A DNA stretch of 64,000 nt from Trichinella spiralis (taxonomy: Eukaryota > Nematoda > Enoplea > Trichinellida > Trichinellidae): contig CM012954.1 in assembly GCA_000181795.3 (NCBI GenBank), forward strand, positions 9,123,300 through 9,187,299, given 5' to 3'. The notes under the pieces were generated by a model. That model made no database searches and was not told the DNA's origin. It saw nothing but the letters and a program-made list of their open reading frames with translations. Both the position numbers and the translations under genes were made by a program. Below, piece by piece: positions 53,101 through 64,000 of the stretch (position 1 is its first letter; each line of letters begins with the position of its first letter).

Positions 53101-56100
53101 TTATTGGCAAAGAATTTCATTATTTTTTGTCATAATAATTTGACACATTGCAAAAAGTGACAAATTGAACATTTTGATTGGCAATCATCCCCATCTAAGA
53201 AAACCGACGGCGGCAAGCCTCTGGAGTTTGCAACAGCTCATCCTACGCTAATGGTGGAATATTTGTCGTTTAAACCAAAAATATTACTGTTTGAATTCGT
53301 GTTCGTATTTTCAGCAATCAACTAACTCCGCTTCTTAAAGCTCGACACAAATACTACCCTACCTACCACTGAACTGAAATAGCATTTTCTTAAAAATGTA
53401 TATATATGCAATGGCGAATTCACTTTTGTTTTTTTCTTCAGCAAAATAACCGTTATCTCGTCCACTTAAAAATGCAATAAATATTTATTTTATGTCATGA
53501 AGGAGAAATAAAGCAACACGGTGAAGATTTATTTCAGTCATTGAAATTTATTTATAAAATTGTTCTCCACTTCAAAGTGATCATTCCCCAGGCTAGGAAG
53601 TGATTAGCAACAGTAAATCTATAGCAATTATGTTTTCAGAATAGCAATCATAATAAGTGTTTCTGGTAAATCACCAGCGAACCAGATACTAACCACTTTC
53701 ATCGGTAGTTATGAATATGAATATGAAAATTGGTCGAGGGGAAAAAAATTCGATTTTAAAATTCTTCAAAACCGCATACCAACCAACCAACCACCTCTGA
53801 ACCAATTGTGAAGAGTTTGCAGTTTGTGTGATTTAACTTTAAAAACAACCAACATCAATAACCAAATATAGTTTGGATTGGCTGCAAAATTGCCCTTTTC
53901 TATTGAAAATTCAATTTTTTGTAACAAAATTTCAATAAACCGGCTCTAATTTTTAAGTAAATTTTCCTCCCTCTTAGCACAATTTTTCCAAGTCAATCGT
54001 CCAAAGTGGAAAAGCATTCATCAAACTTACCAACTAACCAACTGCAATAATATGCAATTTCCAATTTTAAATATGTAAGTTTTATTTTTTTTTAATTAAT
54101 TATGTAATTAAATGAAAAATTACGTTCAGATATGTATTCTACATGTGCTTAATTAATGTAAATTGTCACAAATTCCTTTTCCAATATTCTCCGCATGAAG
54201 GCATACTTTAGATCAGAGATGAAAAGGCTTTATGCCCTTTTATTTATATACTTTGAAAATAGCAATTTTATCATCGAAAATCATGATCAAGATTTATCAT
54301 GTTACTTTCAAAGCAATAATCAACACAACACAATCATCATAGATAGTATCAGAAATTTACACTTCTCTAGGACATATGCTAGGGGAATATTCTCTTCCTG
54401 AATTCAGTCCACAGGCGGCATGTCATTTCAAAACCGAATGAATGCGCTCAATCACTGAGAATGCAACTAAATATGCAAGCAGTGAAATGCGATAATCAAA
54501 CCAAGATCTTCTTGTCCAAATCTTGATGATAGACAGACAATCTTGCCTTGCCCAAATGTTGCCGTTCAACAACAGAAAGCATAAAGGTCATATTCAATTA
54601 CTAATTAAATTCTTTCTGCATTTATCATGCATTCGGTAAAAAGTATTATCAAGTATGCCAATAATTTTCTGTTTGAAAGTGTCGGCACACGTGGATCCAA
54701 ACACGGCAACAACCGCGTGGATTTTAATTTATGAATTTCAAAATCTTTTAAACTGAACATTTCTTCAATTCCCGTCTCATCGTTATTTGATGAATTTCTC
54801 CTGTTTAATAATCGTATGTTATAAATTTATCAAAAAGCACATACTTTACATCGAAGACATTTGTCGCAATTAATTTCAATCATTCATTAATTTGAAAGTA
54901 ATCAAAACATTGAAAAATATGAATCCAATTTACTAATTGCATGTAATCACCAAAATTCCTATTATCAATAACACATTTTGAAATGTGCCCTGCATGTATA
55001 TGTATGCTTTGTAATAAATCGATTTTATTTTCATCCAAAATACGAAAGAAACATATACTTTGCCCACCACCAGGAACAACTATCTGTCTCCTACTACGCA
55101 TGCATGTGCATGTATGCAAACAGAAAAATCCGAAGATACTCATTAATTCTACTAAGCTTCCTAGAGGCAAAAAATTTAGCCTCTGATACTGACAAACTAT
55201 ATTGCGAGGATTAATTTTTGGGTGTTTTTTTTAAATATCAGTTTATAAAGTTTTTTTAAGCCCCAGGATATTGAAAAATATTGTGGTAAGCACGAATGAT
55301 GGACACGAAATTGATGAAGCTTAAAATTAACGAAAAAAAATTCATTCACTTGTCACGATTTGATTAGTTGATAAAAATGATTGAAAGAGGTAAAATGTTA
55401 AGTTGCACCTAGGAGAGTTCCTCAATTCAGATTTTTAGGGATAAAAAAAAAAGGAAAAGATATTTTTTTCTGTATAACTTCAGTAAATGAGAGAGTGCTG
55501 TGTAGCATTTTGGTTTTCTCCCTTGCGGCTGTGCTGCGGAAATTAAGTTGATATACCGTTGCTCAAATATTGGATTGATTTGTCATTCTGGCGAAAAGCC
55601 GTCGCGCAATCACGTCCAAATCAATGACCAAATTGTTGAAGCTTCAGGTTCCCTTGGCATCATCTGAAGATGTGTCAAATGCATAATAGAAATCTTCCAA
55701 GACAAAACAATTTATCTATCCATCTGTACGCAGATACGTTTGCAGTAAGTAAATATCGATATATATTCTTTGTTCACAGCAAATATTAAAAAATAAGGCT
55801 AAAATTATGGTATTTTTCTAAACTTCTTTGTTGACTTTTGCAAAACAGTTTTTTCTAATGCAAAAAATTCATTTTAAAACATCAGTCGGTATCGTTTTGA
55901 TGATAAAAAAGCACTAAAAATGAAAACAGTTTTTTTCAATTTTTTCTGTTCCATTAGCGGTGATATATGTTTATGGAAAATCAATGAAGCAAGAATACTA
56001 CCTCTCTCTCTCTCTCTGGGTGTGTGTGTGTGCAGTCTGGTCAGATTGCTTTCATTTCACTTGATTTTCAATTTTGTTAGATGTAATTTATAAATTTTGT

Positions 56101-59100
56101 ATTTTCAATTTTTATTTCCATTTTTACAAATAAGATTATTTAATGTTTGCTATTGACACATTAATGATTGAATCGAATTCCGAAATTATTTATTCTTGCA
56201 TTGCAATCATTGAAGCGTAACGGATACGATGGCAGGTCGTCAAGATCATTGGATTTTAGAAGAAAACCGAACCACTTCACAATATTACTCTTTTATATAT
56301 ATTGCTGAAATTTAGGTGCAAAGTGCCGTAATTGAATTACATACAAAAGTAATTTTGTTATTTTCTCATTCACGACGTGGAAAAAATTTCCATCTCAAGT
56401 GCAACTGAAAAGCTCAATAATACTTCCATTTTCTTCCATCTTTTATTTTTAATAAATAAATATTATTAACAAATGCTTCATAATCTTTGGCAAATGTTCA
56501 TATCATCATCACTTGGTCACCTAGACAAACAGATGGGTACATGTGCAAACAAGTAACATACAGTAGAAGAGAAATTAATGATGAAATACCAAATACACTA
56601 CTATTAGACTGCCCTGTTCTTCTTATATAACACCCGTTACTACGGACTAATCAAATTGCATAGTAAATGAGACTTACAGAATAGAACTGGCTAACTGGAT
56701 CGATGTCATCGTCCTGTTCATGTTTTGAAATTTTTCTTCAAACTCACCCCTTAATTCATTTTGTCAATATGATGATATCTGAGCTTCGATCGAGTTAAAA
56801 TCGGTTTCGCCCATACAAATTCTATTGCCTCCTATTCTATGAGCAAAGTAGGTCCTTACAAAAAGCTTTTCTTATTTGCATTTTGCAGAGAAACCAATTT
56901 CACAGTGAATGGTGAGTAAAATTTCGAATAATAAATTTGCATTGAAATTCGAACAATTTCTCACTTATACACTACAACATTAAAAAAAAAAGTACACCCA
57001 CATACAATAATGATGATTAAATGATACTGAACTTAGTTGGTGAAACTAACTGTCCAAAATAACACCGTTCCATTAAGAAACAAATCAAGCAATTAACTTA
57101 TTAAATGCTACAAGAAGAGAGATGCAAGTGCTACTTGGGACAACATGCCTTCAGCTTTTGCACATGATGCTCATTCACGGTACGCACATATTAAATTAAG
57201 CAACAGCACATTTACGCCAACATGCTCCACAAATCAACAACATTAACAAAATTTAATGAATAACTGAATACATGTGAATAATTAATTTCTTTGCATTCTT
57301 ATTCAAGCCGTTATAATTAACATTGGCGAACGCGAATATACGGGACACGAATGGTCAGTCAAATCAGTCTCATTGCTAAATTGTACAACTGAAAGTGTAA
57401 TTTTCAAATAAATAAACAAACAACTGCAAATGTAGGGGGAAGAAATGCTTAATTTGCATAAAATTTCAGTTTTCACTTTTATTTTCGAGAGAGAGAGAGA
57501 AAGAAAGAAGAAGGAAGAAAAAAACTATAAATAAAAGTTTAAAATCATCATGCTCAAGTGAAACAGAATAATGAATCTGTTTCAATGGCCTCTTGGGTAT
57601 AAAACAAGCATGTAGTAACCTTAACTTCAAATCGACATTACACTTTATGTGCCAAGAATAAGATGTGTTTTACAATGAATATAAATAAATGAAATAATTG
57701 AATGCTACAAAAATATCACTGTTTCTTGTTTTGCTTTGGAATTTTTTTTCAAAAAATTCACTACAATGAACCTATTTGAATATTTATTTTTAAATGAAAT
57801 ATATTTGTGTATAATCTTACTTGTTGCCATTTTTGGTTAGAATAGAGAGAGAGAGAAAAAGACAGACAGACAGACAGAGAGGGATAAGGGAGAGATGTTT
57901 CGATTTTCATCAAATTCGCTTTTGATCAAGAGTTGCAATTGAAAAATAGTGCCGCCCAAAATGAAACTATCGTCACAATAAAATAATTCAATCTAGTCGA
58001 AGAAGTGGAAGAAGATGCGTTTTTAACGTTTGTCATTTTAATTTTCAACAACTTCAAAAGTGGAATTTTGAAAAGGAAAGCAACAAATTTCTTCCAAATT
58101 GACTTCATTTCACCACTTTATTTAACAACATTGCGCGTTTGAAAAATTCCAAACATGTTGACAAGTGGAAAAGCTATTCATTGAATAATGATGTCGGTTA
58201 TGTTGAAATTTTCGATGGCAAATTTTTTGCACTTTACACGGGCGAAATTGCTATTTTCGTCGTCGTCCCCCTCGATGAAAACGGACCTCTCTCAGAACAA
58301 CAATCACTAACAACCGAAGCAATCACACACAATTGCTTATTCACAAAAGTAGAATAAATAATGCAAGCGTGAATTAATTTTTTTTTGTTTGCAAATTATT
58401 ATATTCATCTCTTTCAAGCTTCATTCCAATGAATATTATTAATTAAAAAAGAAGAGACAGAGAGAGAGGAGAGAGAGAGAGAATATTCAAGTACAGTTGA
58501 GAAAGTTTTGTTTCTTTTCCAAACAAATCCAATCAACGCCTGCTTAAGGCATTGTCAATCAAAAATATCGACTCCAAAGATATACGATTTCTTTTTTCTT
58601 GTGACTCAGTCTCTCATTCAAAATGATTCATCATCATCATCATCACCATTATCTTTGTTTTTTTTTCTTCGTAAAATCGTTGTGAATACAACTGTTACCA
58701 GTCGAGCTTGGTGATGAATTAACTGAAGATTTAAATATTTAAATAAACTTGTGTTTGTAGTAATTTGGTAACTTTTGAGCAATGAGATGAACAAACAAAT
58801 CGAATTCACAAATTGCCAGTTCAACTAATACAGCCACGTGACAATTGTATCGTTCGTTGAGCTTCTGTTTGCTCAGTAATAAGCATTCGTACAAAAGAGC
58901 TGGGTTGAGAAATTATCATTTTCCAAGGCAAACACACCAACATTTGTAAATAATTCAACTTATCAGTAGTTGGACAAAAATTAATATAATAAAAAATGTC
59001 CATAACTGAAACTGTGCACTGGTGATCAAGGATGGGATTTTGTTTTGAAAAATCCAATTCTTAAACATGTGCAATTCTATTATTGTCTTCTTATCAAATT

Positions 59101-61268
59101 GATGCAAATAAATAAACAAACACGCGCACACGTATTGAAATATGAAAGCACAGGAGGCGTCAATTTTGTTTCCAATTGGATATTCTCATTCAGCTTTCAC
59201 CATAGACGACGACAACACAAGCAAGCCTGCGAGCAGCCGAACAAGCCAGCAAGCGAGCAGCTGAGAAAATAACATAAATAGACTTGTTTTATTTAGTTCA
59301 AATGCGCAGCCATGGCATGTGCTGTCCATTTATAAAATCCAAATCATCTTGAACGATGATGACAGATTGGCTTCTTGCTAGTTGCTAACGTCCAGTAAGC
59401 TTGGTTGCAGCCGAGTGGCAGCATATTTACGTTCACAAATTTATATCGCTTTGTCAATTTCCAGTGTCGCTTGCCCACCGATTCTGTTCAATTATTAATG
59501 TACAACAAACTTCCGCGCAGTGGTGGTTCATTTTCTTTGCTCTTCTTGGCAGTTTTCTCTTTTCTGTCCTCTTCCCTTTATTCCATTGTTTTCTTCGTTA
59601 GCAAGATTTTCACAGATTCATTCATTTATTACCTCGTTCACGAATTTACTGGATCATAAATCCGACGTCAAACTGGTGTGGCAAATGATAATTGATTACA
59701 TGGGACGGACAGAATGGTGCGTGCGCATTGCATTGCAATGCGAAGTGAATCGTCAGTTCACTTGCCATCGGGTCCTTCCACTTTATAATTTGCCTTCTTT
59801 CTTTCTTTGAAGCCACAAATTTTATTCAACAATGCTTGAACCACCCCCTCCCCCCAAACTGTCACATTTTGTCATTTTTGATTAAAATATACAGTAATTC
59901 GTATTTCAGGTGACCAACACACAGAGAAAAAGAGAAAGAGAAAAAAATACTGTTGTCTTAATTATCATTTTCAACTTCATCTTCCGACTCGACCAACTGA
60001 ACGTCTGATTTTTTCCTACTCATTCAACTGTAAGTATAATGTTTCTTGGTGATTTCAATTCCTCTTTTTCTTCATTGTAAAATGAAATACAGCAAAATTG
60101 TACTTTAGTGAATGGAGTTTTCAATCAATTTAAACAAAACAAACAACCGAAATAATTCAATCTTATGCAAAAAATTATAATATAAATTAACGTATAATTT
60201 TAAAAATTAAAATAATTAAATAATCTCTTCCTTTTGTACAACATTCTTCTGGGACATTTTGATGCTTTTTGTTCCCCGAATGGTCCGTTGAGTATACTGA
60301 GCAGTTTCCAAAAACCCAAAAGTAAATTTAAAACAAGAAAAAAACGCAGCATTTGCAGTTGATGAGCTGGAAAATTTAGCTGATTTGAATCAATTCTTTT
60401 TTTTCAATAATAAATACGTGAGAAGCTACACAGCACGAAAAAAAACAGTCTGGAACCTCTTGTCAACTTTTATGCTTATCATCAGGAAGTGATGCAGACG
60501 AAATGAGTGTCTATTGAAGTTGTAATTAAGCGAAAATTCACAAAACAATACTAGTTAATTGGTGATTCATTATTGACATGTTTTCAATCAAAGAGAGAAA
60601 AAAATCTGAGTTGCACAACTTTATATTTATATATATGCGCAAGAATGTGCATGTGTGTGTATGATGAGCAATTATTTGCGATGATCTTATTCGTAATAAA
60701 CGTGTGTTCAATTTCGTCAAAATATACAATGCTATTCCATCTTGGTGTATAATTTACACTTCTTGCAGAATCTTTATTTAACAATACAACACTGTACAAA
60801 GAAAGAGAAGAACATATAATAATAATAATAACAATAATAATAGCCACTATAAATCCCGACAGATAAAACATTACCAACCATAGGATAATAATATATAATC
60901 TCACTCGTCAATTACAAGAACAAAAGCCCAATAATGCGTTAAATCTACTTAGCAGAAAAAAGCTTTAATTGAGCCTTATTTTTTAAACTTATAACTTATC
61001 TAATTAACTGTGAACAAAAAAATGAACCTAAAATGAACTTGTAATCGAAGGTCGATGAAAAAATGAGCGAAAATTAAGAAATTCAATTTTGCCAAACATC
61101 GTTGATGCTTTTCGAAAAAGAGAAAATGAGTAATTTGAATAAAAATTCAACAAATAAAAAAAACAGAATCCCCATCAATTTTTCACTACTCATGTTATAA
61201 GTATTTTTCAACTGAGAACTGTGCAAATGAACGAACCAGTGTAAGAGTGAGCAGTCAGTGTTGCACGT

Positions 61269-61325
61269 CTCCTCCTCCTCATCCTCTTCTTCTTCTTCTT
61301 CCTCCTCCTCCTCCTCCTCCTCCTG
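61269..61325. repeat. CTC/CTT pyrimidine triplet tract
   Basis: All-pyrimidine strand of alternating CTC and CTT blocks with one interruption. Confidence 0.9.
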
Positions 61326-61713
61326 CTCATATATAGTATAGTTAGGTCATAAAAATCGAACGTGAAAGCAATAAATTAAATTCAACTTATTGTGTCTAAT
61401 TCGAATGCACTTGTCGCTCGGTTTATTAATTGCATTATGCGACTTTTATCTTATTTTCTTTCTGCATAAAAAAAACAATACCGACAAATCTTTACACATT
61501 GGATATATCCATGTATATCTTTTTTTTCATATGTATAAATGAAAAAAGAAATAATAAGCACAAGCAGGGTAAGTTTAAAGTGTTTTCTGTTGTTGATCTG
61601 GATAATTGGAACAAAGTATTTTTTAAATAAAAGCTTCGATTCACAACTGCGTCAATTGGAGATTAATTCTCAGGTGCGCAGAATAAATAAATTTTAAAAA
61701 CTTCGACAACACT

Positions 61714-61763
61714 AGCAACAGCAGCAACAACAGCAACAGCAACAGCAGCAGCAGCAGCAGCAG
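61714..61763. repeat. CAG/CAA triplet tract
   Basis: CAA-CAG mixture ending in a pure CAG run. No coding frame is supported around it. Confidence 0.9.
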
Positions 61764-62066
61764 AAGTACTGACGACGACGTTTTGCTTGTTTTATATTTT
61801 AAATTATTCATTCTAATTCGTCAGAAGATAGACACAAATTGAACATAACTGATAAGTGCATTTAACTTTTATCATTAAGTAATTTATTTGTTTCGAACAT
61901 GAAATGATTTTCACTAACAATATAGTAGTTTCAGAGGAAAATCAATTTTCAAATGTCCCCCCACCCCACCATCATAATCAGTGAAACTTTAAAATCAGTC
62001 CAACATTGAAAATTGCCAAATTTCAAAGCCAACCAAAGCTTATACGCATGCATGTGTGTGTACACA

Positions 62067-62094
62067 ACACACACACACACACACACACACACAC
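62067..62094. repeat. (AC)14
   Basis: Perfect dinucleotide tract, preceded by GT-rich sequence. Confidence 0.95.
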
Positions 62095-62193
62095 ATCTCC
62101 GTCTATATTTACATCTGAGTAAGTCATGAAATATTATGCTATTGACATATATATGAGTATGTTTGTTCCGCAAACATTATGTCAATACGTAAG

Positions 62194-62213
62194 TATATAT
62201 ATATATATATATA
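62194..62213. repeat. (TA)10
   Basis: Perfect dinucleotide tract. Confidence 0.95.
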
Positions 62214-64000
62214 CAGTAAGTATAACCAGGTTGTAAAATTGCCGCGGACGGGACAGAAAAGTTTTTCTCTCAGATGCTTTTCCGCTTTACGCTTTACGTC
62301 ATCCTCAATGACAATAACAATAACTCATTCCTAGTTTTTTTTTCCGAATATAAAGAATAAAAATTTCAAAAAAATGGAATGAAAAATTGGTTTTCTCAAT
62401 AGATGGGTAGAAAAAGTACGAAATTCCAAACTGATCAGATTAAGCGGTTACTTTGTGCAATCGGAGATGACTTGCATGCAAAAACATCATTCTGCTTACC
62501 GACTTGATTGGGCAAAAGTGTGGGATGATTGATGCGTGAAGTGCTCGGTGAATGGTCCAGAGTTTCTCGTCCATCTGTCCGTCCACATCTCTTGCGATGA
62601 AGTAGAAAAACTCTTTTTTTTTCTCTTTCTCTCTTTTTCAATTCTTGCACAAAGCACACACAGCCAAGCCGTCATGATAATATCATCAGAATGACAACGA
62701 CAGGCACCATCAGCACAATGGATCTGTCTGAAAAATAAAAGTCACAAAAAAGGGATAAAATATCTTCAAAATTTCTTTATTTTTTCAAATATTCATTTAT
62801 CATACACATTTTCCTTATCAAACGGTTTAATGTTGTTGAGTTTTGCATAAAAATTATCCCATTGCACGCATGTGATAAATTGGTGGCGCTTGAAAATCAG
62901 CTCAATTATTTTTCAGGTAATAAAAAGAAAAGATTTCAAGACGAACAATAAAATAATATTTTAGTATAGACTATAAAGTTTGGAGAATTGTACAGCAAAT
63001 AGTGGAAATTTCTCGCGCCAATTAATTGCCTACTACCAGTGGAACAGAGTTGTGTCATCATCGAATGAGATGACCGAGTGAGTGTTGATGGAATAAAATA
63101 AAATGAAATTGTTGAAATAGAAAAAAATAGTTAATTGTGTCAATGTCATTGTTATGTTTCACAGTTTTCAATTAAGAAAATAATGACCAAATTATTTCCA
63201 TACTTTAAAAGGTTCGTTATAGGCTTCGGATGATTCAATAGGGGGTCTGAACATCAATATGCACATATATATATATACATATATATGCAATTCTCTTTCG
63301 CACGCACGCTGATCAAAATTTATTACTTCTAACACTAGATAGACTACCTTTATGCGCTTGATAATGAAACAAAAGTGACCAAGTTCTTCATTTGATATGG
63401 ACTTTTTCAATCGATTGTGCACGAAGAAAAGCAGAGCGATGTTCAAGTTTCACTGCCTGTTCTACTCCAACCATTGTTGTGCATGATGCATAGTTGAAAG
63501 TAAAAAGTAAGAACTTTTTTCATCACTTCCCTCCTCCTTCTTCAGTGTGCATTATTAATTCTATATTCTTCGGTTAATTCAATTTTAACCGTCATTGTAA
63601 GTGAAGAATAAAAAAAGAAAGAAAGAATCAAAATAATAATAATAGTAATAAGTAACATCTTGCTCTCTGTTTGTCCGTCCGTTGGGCCAAAAATAATTTC
63701 ATGCTTGGATGATTTGCCGGCGTATGCTTTTTAAAATAGTCACTGATTGATGTAGAAAATCAATTTTTCTATTTCTGCTTTTTTTCATTTAATAATCGCC
63801 TGACATGGCTTGTGGTTTCATCTTCATTTGTTACTTTTAAAAATAACAAACTGCACAATATATACCCGAGAGAAAAGTCAAGAAAATGGAAAAAACAATA
63901 TTTCTCCTTCAAATCTCAACAAATGTGGATGTTTCTTTTTCTCCTTTTAAGATAATTATTTGATATTTCAAATTCTTCATTATATATATATATATATGCG

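Larger units (their letters stand above)
49292..64000. other. 14.7 kb gene-poor right arm
   Basis: No exon chain with a recognisable product was found on either strand. It holds AT-rich DNA, microsatellites, a CpG-dense patch near 52.98-53.08 kb, and several exon-like open stretches (53161-53325, 58103-58357 and 62500-62588) that remain unassigned. Confidence 0.55.

Noticed and set aside
54655-54756. 33-codon ATG-initiated frame
   Set aside because: Too short to separate from chance without conservation data.
59401-59810. Three overlapping plus-strand open frames, hydrophobic in part
   Set aside because: All three frames are open because the stretch is pyrimidine-rich; no start, splice or family evidence.

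Overview
The window is animal nuclear DNA from an invertebrate, probably a protostome. It has GT-AG spliced genes on both strands, coding exons of normal composition in very AT-rich surroundings, dense microsatellites, and a two-homeodomain defective-proventriculus (CMP/compass class) gene. Small introns of roughly 45-400 bp are mixed with a few very large ones. A nematode or other ecdysozoan fits, but the species cannot be named from sequence alone. No prokaryotic, plasmid, CRISPR, viral or intact transposon feature was seen, and no tRNA or rRNA gene was recognised.

Left block (1-18.4 kb): a mitochondrial F1F0-ATPase inhibitor gene (+), a compact DDX3/Vasa-type DEAD-box helicase with a presequence-like N terminus (+), a small unidentified membrane-protein gene (-), and the homeobox gene dve-1 (-). 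The ULD/compass domain of dve-1 is interrupted by an 8.2 kb intron. From 18.4 to 35.4 kb no gene can be supported. That stretch is AT-rich, full of microsatellites and broken by a few short GC/CpG-rich islands, and may be the regulatory surroundings of dve-1.

Central block (35.4-49.3 kb) is gene-dense: a 19-exon KDM1B/LSD2 histone demethylase (-), the Sec-tRNA-associated protein TRNAU1AP/SECp43 (+), the histidine methyltransferase METTL9 (-, single exon), the Elongator catalytic subunit ELP3 (+), and an unknown two-pass membrane protein (+). KDM1B and TRNAU1AP are head to head across 867 bp. TRNAU1AP and METTL9 are tail to tail across 79 bp. METTL9 and ELP3 are head to head across about 1.1 kb. 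TRNAU1AP and ELP3 both belong to tRNA wobble-base biology.

Right arm (49.3-64 kb): no supported gene, only microsatellites, one CpG-dense patch and a few exon-like open stretches, which are listed as findings. All exon boundaries were placed by eye from splice-site consensus, reading-frame continuity and remembered family similarity. No alignment was run.
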